Positions 21,435 to 30,032 of a stretch of DNA of 64,000 nt are shown here, one piece after another. The DNA lies in NCBI GenBank assembly GCA_016704465.1, contig JADJAD010000006.1, positions 124,001-188,000 of the forward strand, written 5' to 3'. The notes beneath the pieces are model-generated. The model was not told the DNA's origin and did no database searches. It saw only the letters and a list, made by a program, of their open reading frames with translations. The stretch comes from Gemmatimonadota bacterium. Its GTDB lineage: Bacteria > Gemmatimonadota > Gemmatimonadetes > Gemmatimonadales > Gemmatimonadaceae. Within the stretch, counting starts at the first letter, position 1, and every line of letters begins with the position of its first letter. The position numbers were made by a program, and so were the translations under genes.

Positions 21435-22769
21435 ATGAAAGACCGCGACCAACTCGTGCGGATGGGAATGTCGCCGACGCAGGCGACGGCCAAGGCGTCC
21501 ATGCTCGCGGCGTGCGACGAGGCGCTCGATGTCCTGGGAAGCTCGGCGCAACGCTGGTCGGTGTGGGTTCCGGGGCGCATTGAGCTGTTGGGGAAGCACA
21601 CGGACTATGCGGGCGGCCGCTCGCTGCTGTGCACCGTAGAGCGCGGCTTCGCCGTGCGGGTCGCGCTGCGTACCGATGCGCTCATCCGCGCGGTCGACGT
21701 GACCAGCAAGTCGTCGTACGTCACCGCGCTCGACCCCACGGCCGACACGCCCGAAGCGGGATGGGGCAACTACGTGGCGACGGTGGCACGACGACTTGCG
21801 CGCAATTTTCCCTGCGCCCGGTGCGGGGTCGACCTGGCCTTCAGCTCCGACCTGCCGATCGCGGCCGGCATGAGCTCGTCGAGCGCCCTGATGATCGCCG
21901 TCTTCGTCGCGCTGGCCAAGTCGAACGACCTGCGCAGCTCCGAGGAGTTCCGTCGGGCGATCTTCTCGCGCGAGGAGCTGGCGTCGTACCTGGGGACGGT
22001 GGAGAACGGCGAGTCGTTCCGCACGCTCGAGGGAAACGTGGGCGTCGGAACGTTTGGCGGCAGCCAGGACCACACGGCGATCATGTGCGCCGAGTCGGGG
22101 CACGTGGTGCAGTACTCGTTCAGCCCCGTGCGACGCGAAGCGGCGTACGTGTTGCCACCCACGCACACCTTCGTGGTGGGCGCCTGCGGTGTGCTCGCCG
22201 AGAAGACGGCAGGGGCGCGGGAAGGCTATAACCGCGCCGCGCTCATGGTGCGGCACCTGCTCGCGTCGTGGAACGAGGCCACCGGACGGCAGGACGCCAC
22301 GCTGGCCGATGCGGCGCGCAGCGCGGACGACGCGCGCGACCGCTTGCGTGGCGTCGCGACGCTCGCCGCCACCCCCGACTTCTCCGGCGTGGCGTTAGGC
22401 AACCGGCTGGAGCAGTTCCTGCTCGAGAGCTTCGAGCTGATCCCCGAGGCGGCGTCGATCCTGGCGCGCGGCGCGATCGGCGAGTTGGGAGCGGTGGTGG
22501 ACCGCTCGCAGGCGGCAGCCGAGCTCTGGCTGGGGAACCAGATCCCCGAGACGATCGCGCTGGCGCGACTCGCCCGCGAACTCGGGGCAGACGCCGCCTC
22601 GTCCTTCGGCGCCGGGTTTGGCGGGAGCGTGTGGGCGCTGGTTGCAGTCGGCGACGCCGAGGCCTTCTCGCACGAGTGGGCCGCGCGGTACGCGAAGGCA
22701 TTTCCGGGGGCAGCGGCGCGCTCGATCTTCTTTGTCTCGCCGGCGGGGCCCGGGGCGAACCAGTTCTAG
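21435..22769 (+). CDS. GHMP sugar kinase, galactokinase family
   Basis: A 444-residue GHMP kinase. It has the galactokinase-type signature 'VPGRIELLGKHTDYAGG' (residues about 38-54), the ATP-binding 'DLPIAAGMSSSSALMIA' (motif 2) and 'SSFGAGFGGSVWALV' (motif 3). In classical galactokinases the signature reads GRxNLIGEHTDY; here Glu is replaced by Lys and Asn by Glu. This variant occurs in galactokinase-like proteins of uncertain substrate. It is expected to phosphorylate the anomeric hydroxyl of an imported sugar. Galactose is one option, but the hexosaminidase next door makes an N-acetylhexosamine worth testing. Confidence 0.82.
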   Translation: MKDRDQLVRMGMSPTQATAKASMLAACDEALDVLGSSAQRWSVWVPGRIELLGKHTDYAGGRSLLCTVERGFAVRVALRTDALIRAVDVTSKSSYVTALDPTADTPEAGWGNYVATVARRLARNFPCARCGVDLAFSSDLPIAAGMSSSSALMIAVFVALAKSNDLRSSEEFRRAIFSREELASYLGTVENGESFRTLEGNVGVGTFGGSQDHTAIMCAESGHVVQYSFSPVRREAAYVLPPTHTFVVGACGVLAEKTAGAREGYNRAALMVRHLLASWNEATGRQDATLADAARSADDARDRLRGVATLAATPDFSGVALGNRLEQFLLESFELIPEAASILARGAIGELGAVVDRSQAAAELWLGNQIPETIALARLARELGADAASSFGAGFGGSVWALVAVGDAEAFSHEWAARYAKAFPGAAARSIFFVSPAGPGANQF

Positions 22770-22814
22770 CCGCGCGGGGCGCGCCCGTGGAACACTCGGC
22801 CCGGTGTGAGCGGG

Positions 22815-23756
22815 TCAGGGATTGAACGAAACGCCGAGCCCGTAGTACCGGATGTCGTCGCGGTAGAACTGACCGTACGGCGATGGGCCCGAGTAGTACT
22901 GCGCCAGGATCATCCAGCGGCGCCCGGAACGGTCCAGCTCCACGCGACGGGCGATGTCGATCCCGGCCGTGGCACTCATCGCAGGCCGGTCCACGTTGCC
23001 GCTGGTGGCCTTCACGTCGACCGCAGCGATCGGGCGGATCGAGGCGATGCTGCCAAGGGAGAAGAGGACCGTGGCCGGCCGAAGTTCGCCGCCGGCGTGC
23101 AGCACGTGTCGCTCGAGGTCGGCGGGGCTGCGGTTGATCAACGACTCTCCGCCGCCGTACACGCGCAGCGCTCCCATGTCGAGCGAGAGGAGGAGCTCGA
23201 CCGCCTCGAAGGACAGGTTCTCACGCGAAGGCGATGGATCGTCCGGACGCAGGAGGAACTCGTCGCCGAGGTGCGAACTCTGGTGGTAGATCCGGGCCCG
23301 TCCCGACACGGCGCCGTGCCGGAACGTGATGGGGAGCCCGACGACGTAGTCGGCGTTGAGCAGGTCGTAGGAGGAAGAGCCCAGGTCAAACTGGGCGAAG
23401 ACCCCCGCCGAGAGCGCGAACTGCACGCCGTCGTTGGGCCGCGCGCCGTTCCAGCGACCGAGGCCGAGCGCGTCGCTGATGCCGACCGCGCCGACGTCGG
23501 TGTCGAACGTCGACTGCGTGGTCGGGTTGAGCTTGGTCGCGCGTCCACGCAGGTAGCTGGCGAAGGAACGCACTGCCTTGGGGTCGGCGACCAGGGGACA
23601 GAAGACGTCGCCCTGCGGGAGCCCCACGTAACCCGAGGACTCGGCCGTCGGGATCCCGACGCCGCAGGCGGTGGACGGTAGCGACTGCCCGCTCGCCTTC
23701 TGCGCGGTTGCGACCCACGCCAACAGCCCTGCCAGTACCACGCCGATTCTGCGCAT
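22815..23756 (-). CDS. DUF1207 family protein, likely outer-membrane associated
   Basis: A 313-residue protein with a signal peptide ('IGVVLAGLLAWVATAQKASGQ'). The motif 'RIYHQSSHLGDEFLLR' followed by 'RENLSFEAVELLLS' is the hallmark of DUF1207. The alternating beta pattern to a C-terminal 'YYGLGVSFNP' resembles an outer-membrane barrel protein, which would end in an aromatic-rich strand. I chose ATG 23756 because GGAGAG lies 4 bases upstream; the frame is open to 23852. Function unknown. It converges with the sugar kinase gene, 45 bases away. Confidence 0.8.
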   Translation of the reverse strand: MRRIGVVLAGLLAWVATAQKASGQSLPSTACGVGIPTAESSGYVGLPQGDVFCPLVADPKAVRSFASYLRGRATKLNPTTQSTFDTDVGAVGISDALGLGRWNGARPNDGVQFALSAGVFAQFDLGSSSYDLLNADYVVGLPITFRHGAVSGRARIYHQSSHLGDEFLLRPDDPSPSRENLSFEAVELLLSLDMGALRVYGGGESLINRSPADLERHVLHAGGELRPATVLFSLGSIASIRPIAAVDVKATSGNVDRPAMSATAGIDIARRVELDRSGRRWMILAQYYSGPSPYGQFYRDDIRYYGLGVSFNP

Positions 23757-23958
23757 CGTCTCTCCGTTGCTCGCGACCTTGGCAATGTGCCCTCGGGGCG
23801 CGCGCGTGGGCCAGTCGTGCGGGATCCTGTGCGGGAGGTTCGGTCGCTTCAACGGCTGGTCGACCTGCGCTGCACTTCGCCGTCCTCATCAATACCTAAC
23901 GATCGTTCTCGGCGCGACCGAATGCGCGCCTGCTCGACGAGGTCGGCGACTACCCGCC

Positions 23959-24567
23959 CTACTCGCCCATCGCGAATCGGCAGCGGGGTCGCTCACCGTG
24001 GTCACATCGCTGGATCGCGGTGGCGCCGGCAACATCGGAAACGAACGACTCTACGGCGGTGCAGACCTCGGGCCGGCTCGAGACGGCGCGTCCAAGCGGA
24101 CAACCGTGCCCCTGAATGACGAGCCCCTCGTCGGTGCGGGTGACCTCCACGTCGCCGCCGAGCGCGATGAGTGCGGCGGCGGCGGCTTCGATACGCTGCT
24201 CCACCGTGCCGCGCGCCTCGCCGCCGATGGCCCGTGCCAGGCGATGTCCGACCTCCTGCAACATCGCCTCGGCTTCGGGACCCGGGGTCGACTCCAGAAG
24301 CACATCGACGAGCGCCACCAGCACGGCGGGATAAGCCCTCGACGCCACTTCGTCGGCGGCGGGGTTCAGGCCATACAACACGGCGGGTTTCCCGGCCCCG
24401 GGGGTGCGTCTCACCCCCTCGACTCGAACCAGCCCGTCGCGCTCCAGGATCGCGAGATGTGAACGCACCGCGTTATCCGTGGTGCCGACCGCCGCTGCCA
24501 GTTCATCGACCGTGCGCTGGTCGCGTCGAAGGAGCGCCACAATCTGTTCACGCGTCCCCGTAGCCAT
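23959..24567 (-). CDS. winged-helix regulator with C-terminal cysteine cluster (SufR-like)
   Basis: About 202 residues. The N-terminal winged helix ('REQIVALLRRDQRTVDELAAAVGTTDNAVRSHLAILERDGLVRVEG') resembles ArsR/DeoR-type and SufR regulators. The C-terminus has four cysteines, C-x12-C, then a gap of 18, then C-x7-C ('GHGCPLG...EVC...RCDHGERPRCRF'). The pattern resembles Fe-S-sensing SufR proteins but the last spacings differ. It may sense iron, oxygen or redox state. ATG 24567 has GGAG about 10 bases upstream. It is divergent from the DUF4142/peroxidase operon, whose AT-rich promoter region it likely controls. Confidence 0.75.
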   Translation of the reverse strand: MATGTREQIVALLRRDQRTVDELAAAVGTTDNAVRSHLAILERDGLVRVEGVRRTPGAGKPAVLYGLNPAADEVASRAYPAVLVALVDVLLESTPGPEAEAMLQEVGHRLARAIGGEARGTVEQRIEAAAAALIALGGDVEVTRTDEGLVIQGHGCPLGRAVSSRPEVCTAVESFVSDVAGATAIQRCDHGERPRCRFAMGE

Positions 24568-24636
24568 GGAGAAAGCTCCGGCTGTGCCTGGCTGAAATGG
24601 TCGGCCCGAGGGCACGACCTGCCCGGGCATTCAGTG

Positions 24637-24692
24637 TTGGCAATATCGCAAGAATGCGACATTTGGCAATTAAGTCAAATAAGTCATTGACA
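24637..24692. promoter_or_regulatory. AT-rich operator/promoter region with repeats
   Basis: Between the regulator and the DUF4142 gene the sequence becomes unusually AT-rich. It contains two direct copies of TTGGCAAT (24637, 24663), an inverted repeat TCGCA-AGAA-TGCGA (24646-24659), two AAGTCA (24673, 24681) and TTGACA (24687). These are candidate regulator sites and a -35 element. I could not find a convincing -10 at normal spacing. Confidence 0.4.
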
Positions 24693-24756
24693 AATACGCT
24701 CTACAAGTGAAGCTTCTCCTCACACCCGTTGTCCTCCCGAATCCGGAGACTTATCC

Positions 24757-25353
24757 ATGCTCATTCAAACCACTACGTTGGCCGCCCTCGTGGCCGCCGC
24801 CGTCCTCTTCGTCCCATCGCCGACCGCGATCCGGGACGGTGCGACCGACCCGCCGTCCGGGGCAGACGCGGCGCCGAGCCTTCAGGTGCAAACGCTCGAC
24901 GATGCCACCATCGTGGCGATTTTCGACGCCGCCAACACGGCCGACATCGAGACGGGGAAACTGGCGGCGAAGCAGGGCGCCTCGAGCGAGGTCCGTGCCT
25001 TCGGCGCGATGCTCGTGCACGATCACGAGCAGGTACGGCAGATGGGACGCGATCTGGCCAAGAAGCTGGGTGTGACCCCGACTCCTCCGGCCGACGACGC
25101 GGGCGCTCGTGCGCACGCCGAGGCGATGACCCGCCTGCGCGCACTCTCTGGCGCCGACTTCGACCAGACGTTCCTCGCCCACGAGGTGTCGTTTCACACC
25201 GCCGTGATCTCGGCCATCAATACCACCCTCATGCCGGCCATCATGAACGCTGAATTGAAAGCGCTGGTGACCAAGGTCGCACCGGCGTTCGAGGCACATC
25301 GGCGCGCTGCCGCCGACATGGCCAAGCGACTCGCCACGAGGGGGACCCAATGA
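24757..25353 (+). CDS. DUF4142 family (ferritin-like) exported protein
   Basis: A 198-residue protein with a signal segment (residues 1-25) and a helical DUF4142 domain. Visible motifs include 'ATIVAIFDAANTADIETGKLAAKQGASSEVRAFGAMLVHDHEQVRQMGRDLAKKLG' and a later 'FLAHEVSFHTAVISAINTTLMP'. The pattern of E, H and D residues on helices is ferritin-like, though metal binding in this family is not generally shown. GGAG lies 9 bases upstream of the ATG. The stop overlaps the peroxidase start (ATGA), so the two are co-translated. A periplasmic stress or metal role is a guess from context. Confidence 0.82.
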   Translation: MLIQTTTLAALVAAAVLFVPSPTAIRDGATDPPSGADAAPSLQVQTLDDATIVAIFDAANTADIETGKLAAKQGASSEVRAFGAMLVHDHEQVRQMGRDLAKKLGVTPTPPADDAGARAHAEAMTRLRALSGADFDQTFLAHEVSFHTAVISAINTTLMPAIMNAELKALVTKVAPAFEAHRRAAADMAKRLATRGTQ

Positions 25354-26558
25354 GGTGGCGAGGCGTTGACGTCGCCTCCGCCAAGCGGTTCGCCCTCGCC
25401 CTGTCGATCACGGTCGCCGCCTGCAGCGACGGCGGCCCGGCAGGTTCGGCACCGGAGGTACTCGACCCCACCATGGTCGCCGAGGGCAAGGAAATCTTCC
25501 GGCACGACACGTTCGGCGATGAGAAATACTGGACCGACACGCTCCGTATGCACGAGGTGATCCAGGCGGCGGTCTCGCCACGAGCGGCGTTAGGCGTGGG
25601 GCTCAAGGTGGACGCGGCGGCGCTTCCGGCGTCCGTGCGCAGCGCCCTGGCCGCCGGGCAGGTCGACCTGGACGATCCGGCCGTGACGGTCACCCTGCTC
25701 AAACTCGATGCGGTGGTCGGACTGCGCGGGAGTGTCGCCTCGATCGGCGGGGGCGACTCGCTGCTACGCGTGGGGATCACCTGCGCGCTGTGCCACTCCT
25801 CCGTGGACAACTCGCTCGCTCCGGGAATCGGGAATCGGCTCGACGGCTGGGCGAACATCGACCTGAACCCGGGCGCGATCGTCGCGCTCTCTCCGGCGGT
25901 CGATGCCGCGACCAAGGCGGTGCTCAACGGCTGGGGGGCCGGGCGCTACGACCCGCGCATCAATTTCGACGGTCTCAATACTCCGATCGTGCTGCCGCCG
26001 ATCTACGGACTGAACGGCGTGGCCAAGGAGACGTTCACGGCCGAGGGGCCCGTTTCGTACTGGAATGCGTACGTCGCGGTCACGCAGATGCATGGGCAGG
26101 GGAACTTCAGCGACCCGCGTCTTGGGGTGGCGATCGTGCAGTCGCCCGACCTGGTCACCGCGAAGCTGCCGGCGTTGCGTGCCTACCAGTTGAGCCTCAA
26201 CGTGCCAGCGCCACCCGCAGGGAGCTTCGACGTCGCAGCGGCAGCGCGAGGAAAGGAAGTCTTCGCCGGCGCCGGCACGTGCGCCAGCTGCCATCAGGGG
26301 CGGCTGTTCACCGACATCAATATCGGTCGGATGCACGCCCCGGCGGAGACCGGGATGAGCGGGGCGTACGCGGCGCGCACGTCGCAGAAGCAGTATCGCA
26401 CGACCCCGCTGCGAGGGCTCTTCCAGCACGCCCCGTACTTCCACGACGGGAGCGCGCCGACATTGACCGCCGTGGTCGAGCACTATGATCGGGTGCGCAA
26501 CCTCAAGCTCACCGCTGCGCAGAAGCACGACCTGGTGGAATACCTGAAGACACTGTGA
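25350..26558 (+). CDS. di-haem cytochrome c peroxidase-like lipoprotein
   Basis: A 402-residue protein with a short lipoprotein-like signal ('ALALSITVAAC'). It has two c-type haem motifs, CALCH near residue 145 and CASCH near residue 311. The C-terminal part 'YRTTPLRGLFQHAPYFHDGSAPTLTAVVEHYD' matches the MauG/CcpA family C-terminus. The N-terminal domain is less typical and contains a long insertion ('NFDGLNTPIVLPPIYGLNGV'), so activity as H2O2 peroxidase versus another oxidoreductase is open. It should sit in the periplasm, attached by lipid. Second gene of an operon probably under the SufR-like regulator. Confidence 0.85.
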   Translation: MRWRGVDVASAKRFALALSITVAACSDGGPAGSAPEVLDPTMVAEGKEIFRHDTFGDEKYWTDTLRMHEVIQAAVSPRAALGVGLKVDAAALPASVRSALAAGQVDLDDPAVTVTLLKLDAVVGLRGSVASIGGGDSLLRVGITCALCHSSVDNSLAPGIGNRLDGWANIDLNPGAIVALSPAVDAATKAVLNGWGAGRYDPRINFDGLNTPIVLPPIYGLNGVAKETFTAEGPVSYWNAYVAVTQMHGQGNFSDPRLGVAIVQSPDLVTAKLPALRAYQLSLNVPAPPAGSFDVAAAARGKEVFAGAGTCASCHQGRLFTDINIGRMHAPAETGMSGAYAARTSQKQYRTTPLRGLFQHAPYFHDGSAPTLTAVVEHYDRVRNLKLTAAQKHDLVEYLKTL

Positions 26559-26682
26559 GGCGATGCGGGTCACCGTGGCGCGCCGGAGACCGACATCCGG
26601 CGCGCTTCGCGATTGTGATCCGTCGCGACCGGTCGTTTCCTCCAGCGCGACCGCGAGGAGCGTGACGACCGCTGGACGTTCG

Positions 26683-27192
26683 CTATCCGGCAGTGGCCCG
26701 CACAATGCGCGTCGTGACGGAGAGTTGCCCCACGTGGCGCATCGCGTGCTCCGCCCCGTGCACGAGGCAGCCGATCACGGTCGAGGGGAGTTGCGCGCGC
26801 CCGACGGCTCGAAAGTCGCCGAGCGTCGAGGGGTCGACCGCTCGCAACTCGGCGATCGCGGCATTCACCCGGTCACGCACGGCCTGCAGGATCTCGTCGA
26901 TCTCGGCTTCGGTCAGCTCGGCGCCCTCGTGCTTCAGCGCGGCGAACTGCGCGTCGCAAAGTTGCGCACCACGGGCGTACGTGAAGAGGCGATCGATGAC
27001 CCCCGCGATGTGGCGTACGTGGAAGGCGGCCGATGCCACACCAGACGGTCGGGCGTTCCACTCGTGCAGCGTCAGCGGCCCCACCAGTTCGGCCACGCTG
27101 TCACGGACCTGCAGCAGGATGTGCGCGACGGGTTGCAGGACGGCGGGGACGCCATCGACGGGGCCACGCTGCCACCATTCGGTGTTGGACAT
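26683..27192 (-). CDS. DinB-like four-helix protein
   Basis: About 169 residues with the DinB superfamily pattern. It has a first helix with 'VAHILLQVRDSVAEL', 'ASAAFHVRHIAGVIDRLFTYARG' with a metal-type His, and 'VIGCLVHGAEHAMRHVGQLSVTTRI', which supplies the further His residues of the usual metal triad. Members include thiol-dependent transferases and many of unknown function. I start at ATG 27192 (MSNTEW). A GTG at 27231 is in frame and cannot be ruled out. Stand-alone gene. Confidence 0.8.
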   Translation of the reverse strand: MSNTEWWQRGPVDGVPAVLQPVAHILLQVRDSVAELVGPLTLHEWNARPSGVASAAFHVRHIAGVIDRLFTYARGAQLCDAQFAALKHEGAELTEAEIDEILQAVRDRVNAAIAELRAVDPSTLGDFRAVGRAQLPSTVIGCLVHGAEHAMRHVGQLSVTTRIVRATAG

Positions 27193-27397
27193 GTCGGTGC
27201 CGAATACGGTTTGGAGTGAGGAGTCTGGCACGGTGTGGTGTGGGGGGGCATACGGGACAAGGCGAGCACGCCCGGTCCCCCCAAGCAGCCTAACGGCACG
27301 GGCTGAGACGTGCGATACTATGGCGGGTTTTCAACGCCGGCCAGCCACGTTCCGATCCGGCGCGACCAGATTCCACCCTTTCGCCCCCCTCCGTCCC

Positions 27398-28846
27398 ATG
27401 CCACAGTCCTCCCTCGCGCTCGGCGCAATGCTGTTGGCGCTCGTTCCAGCAAGGGCGCGGTCACAGTCCGTCGCCTCGCACCCGCGCGTACAGGAAGCGG
27501 TCGCTGCCTACGAGAAGTGGCTCGACGGCGAGCGCGCCTTCCGTCGGATCCCGGGCATCTCATCCGCGCTCGTGGTCGACCAGGAGGTCATCTGGCAGGG
27601 CGGGACGGGCTACGCCACCCTCGAGGGCAAGTCACCCGCCACGCCGAGCACGATCTACAGCGTCTGCTCCATCTCGAAGCTGTTCACGAGCATCGCCACG
27701 TTGCAGCTGAGGGACGCGGGGAAGCTGCGCCTCGACGACCCCGTCTCGCGCCACCTGTCGTGGTTTACCCCGAAAACGCGTTTCCCGGACGACGGGGCGA
27801 TCACGATCGAGGGACTGCTCACGCACGCCTCGGGGCTGCAGCAGGAGCTGGCCGACACCCTGTGGCTCGAGCCGCAGATGGCGTTCCCGACCTTCGAGGA
27901 ACTGCGGACCGGGATCGCCGGTCGCGAAGTGTCGTACAGACCGGAGCGCTACTTCCAGTACTCCAACCTCGGCTTCACGCTTGCCGGCGCCGTGGTGTCG
28001 GCCGCAGCAGGTCAGTCCTACGACGAGTACGTCCGCACCCGCATCCTCTCCCCACTCGGCCTAACGAGTACGTGGACCGAACTGCCCCCCGCCGAGCGCG
28101 GCCAGCGGCTCGCGACCGGCTACAGTGGCATCGACCGCGACGGCAATCGCCACGTCATGCCGTTCTACCAGACGAAGGCCATGGCCCCCGCCGCCGGATT
28201 CGCGTCCACGGCGCTCGACCTGGCCAAGTTCGCCGCATGGCAGTTCCGGTTGCTGGAGCAAGGGGGGACTGAGATCCTCTCCGCCCCGACGCTGCGCGAG
28301 ATGCAGCGCGTGCACTTCACCGATCCGGGGTGGACCACGACGTGGGGGTTGGGCTTCTCGGTGTGGCGTCGCGGGGAGCGAACTTTTGTGGGGCATGGCG
28401 GGAGCTGTCCGGGCTACCGCACGCAGCTCACGCTGCAGCCCGACGACAAGATCGCCACCATCGTCATGGCCAACACGTTCGATGCTGACGCCGGCGCGCT
28501 CGCACAGCAGGCCTACGAGTTCCTCGGTCCTGCGGTCAAGGAGGCACGCGCCGACTCGGCGCGGAAGATCACCGCGGCTGATCCCGCGCTCGACCGTTAC
28601 CTCGGCACGTACTGGAGCTTCGGCGGCGAGATGGAGGTGATCCGGTGGCAGGGGGGGCTGGCCACCATGCAGGTCCCGAGCGAGTCACCGGTGAAGTCGA
28701 TCACCAAGTACCGGAAGGTCGGCGAGCACACCTTCCGGGAGGTTCGCTCCGACGGCGAACTCGGCGAACGCATGACGTTCGACCTCGGGCCGGACGGCAG
28801 GCCCACACGTGCGCGCACGAACTACCTCATGCGCAGGCTGCGCTGA
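27398..28846 (+). CDS. secreted serine hydrolase, class C beta-lactamase fold
   Basis: A 482-residue protein with a signal peptide ending around 'RARSQS'. The catalytic S-x-x-K is 'SISK' near residue 91, in 'YSVCSISKLFTSIATLQL'. The Tyr motif is 'YSNLGFTLAG' near 187, and a C-terminal 'HGG' lies near 333. The penicillin-binding/esterase-like fold is followed by a C-terminal beta domain of about 110 residues. It could be an esterase, a D-amino peptidase or a beta-lactamase; nothing in the neighbourhood decides. The gene is isolated and ends at a strong hairpin. Confidence 0.88.
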   Translation: MPQSSLALGAMLLALVPARARSQSVASHPRVQEAVAAYEKWLDGERAFRRIPGISSALVVDQEVIWQGGTGYATLEGKSPATPSTIYSVCSISKLFTSIATLQLRDAGKLRLDDPVSRHLSWFTPKTRFPDDGAITIEGLLTHASGLQQELADTLWLEPQMAFPTFEELRTGIAGREVSYRPERYFQYSNLGFTLAGAVVSAAAGQSYDEYVRTRILSPLGLTSTWTELPPAERGQRLATGYSGIDRDGNRHVMPFYQTKAMAPAAGFASTALDLAKFAAWQFRLLEQGGTEILSAPTLREMQRVHFTDPGWTTTWGLGFSVWRRGERTFVGHGGSCPGYRTQLTLQPDDKIATIVMANTFDADAGALAQQAYEFLGPAVKEARADSARKITAADPALDRYLGTYWSFGGEMEVIRWQGGLATMQVPSESPVKSITKYRKVGEHTFREVRSDGELGERMTFDLGPDGRPTRARTNYLMRRLR

Positions 28847-28851
28847 GGCAG

Positions 28852-28896
28852 GTGGGGCGCTCGGCGCGACTGGCCACCAAGCCGAAGGCGCCCCAC
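28852..28896. terminator. bidirectional stem-loop terminator
   Basis: Arms GTGGGGCGC+TCGGC (28852-28865) and GCCGA+GCGCCCCAC (28881-28896) pair over 14 bases with one 2-base bulge. It lies between the convergent serine hydrolase and the IQM-like gene. No U-run follows, as is usual in GC-rich genomes. Confidence 0.65.
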
Positions 28897-28904
28897 TCCC
28901 CGAC

Positions 28905-30032
28905 CTAGAACCTCGCCGCCAGGAAGAGGCCCGCGTCGTTGTAGTCGACCCAGTTGCCCTTGTGCCAGACGCGGATCTTGAGCTGGGCAAGGTCCGCGTC
29001 ATCGGCCATGCGCAGGCTGTAGACGCACTGCTGCACCTGTTTCGCTGTCGGCTTGTAGTGTCCGCTGGCGTTGTCGATATGGGTGATGTAGCCGGCCTGA
29101 AAGCAGATCTCACCCGCCGAGATCACGTCGGCGCCGGCGTTGAGGCTCGAGTGGTTGTGCTGGATGTCGCCCTGCGTGGTGAACTTGCCGGAGTTTGTGT
29201 TGAATCGCATGTCCGGCTGCATGGTGACGAGATTGCCGTACTTGTCCATGGCGTAGATCTCGTTACCGGCGCTCGTGTGCGGCAGCCCGTCCTTCTTGTA
29301 GAAGCGGCCGCCGTCGCACCACGTGAGGAACCGCTCCACGCGGTCGGTCTTGCGGAGGAAGTTGACGTTCGGGCTGTTCTGGCCGGCCAGGTCCTGGGCC
29401 TGCTCAAACACCGTGTTGAACTCGTTCTCGCTCAGGGCATGAATGTCCTTGGAGAGCAGGAGCTTGAGGAGCTTCTCGTCGGTGACGAGTTGCCCCAGCG
29501 TATCCTGCACGTTCAGCCCATCGGCGACCTGCTGCTTGTAGTTGGCCCTGAGGCTCTTGGCCGAGTTCACGATCTCGCTGACGAAGCTGCCGCCGCGCGG
29601 CGCGAAGCGGGCGTCCTTCCCGCCGTCGCTCCCCTTCTTCATCGACGCAAACTGCTTGCGCTCGAGGTGATATCCCTTCCCGAGCGACTGCAACCCCTTC
29701 CGGGTGCCCGCTCGCTTGTGCTTCTCGTAACTCAGCGACGCGCGCTCCACGGTGTTGGCGTCGACGCCTAGCGCGTTCAACTCCTGCTTGACCTGCCCGA
29801 CCAGGGATTTCACCGCCTGCAGGCGCAGGTTGAAGTTGGCGGTCGGGTGATCCTTGTGCTTGGAACCCTTGTCCCATCCCCACGCATGGGCGGCCGTGAA
29901 GACCGCGATGAGTTTGGCTGCCGTAAGGCCGCCGTCACACGCTTGCACGCGGTCGCCCAGCGCCTTCAGCCGTTTCCCCCGGCCGCACTTGGGGATGTCG
30001 GTCGCGTCGTAGAACTCCTGGTAGCTCATCAT
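28905..30032 (-). CDS. unknown protein with plant IQM-like C-terminal domain
   Basis: A 375-residue protein with no signal peptide. The first two-thirds are helical and highly charged, with no domain I recognise ('YQEFYDATDIPKCGRGKRLKAL' at the start). The C-terminal about 120 residues contain 'HNHSSLNAGADVISAGEIC', 'AGYITHIDNASGHYKPTAKQV' and 'IRVWHKG'. The HSS...AG...AGE / SGHYKP signature is one I know from plant IQM calmodulin-binding proteins and scattered bacterial proteins, some of them effector- or toxin-like. Conserved His, Ser, Glu and Tyr suggest an enzyme or binding site. The base composition is somewhat lower in GC than its neighbours. Activity unknown. Confidence 0.6.
   Translation of the reverse strand: MMSYQEFYDATDIPKCGRGKRLKALGDRVQACDGGLTAAKLIAVFTAAHAWGWDKGSKHKDHPTANFNLRLQAVKSLVGQVKQELNALGVDANTVERASLSYEKHKRAGTRKGLQSLGKGYHLERKQFASMKKGSDGGKDARFAPRGGSFVSEIVNSAKSLRANYKQQVADGLNVQDTLGQLVTDEKLLKLLLSKDIHALSENEFNTVFEQAQDLAGQNSPNVNFLRKTDRVERFLTWCDGGRFYKKDGLPHTSAGNEIYAMDKYGNLVTMQPDMRFNTNSGKFTTQGDIQHNHSSLNAGADVISAGEICFQAGYITHIDNASGHYKPTAKQVQQCVYSLRMADDADLAQLKIRVWHKGNWVDYNDAGLFLAARF

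Noticed and set aside
23757..23958. Short unannotated gene between DUF1207 and the regulator
   Set aside because: Open frames here lack start signals, and the region reads as the leader of the DUF1207 gene.
24687..24710. TTGACA as a full sigma-70 promoter
   Set aside because: No acceptable -10 hexamer at 16-18 bases; TACAAG is only 10 bases away. Kept only as a possible element within the operator region.
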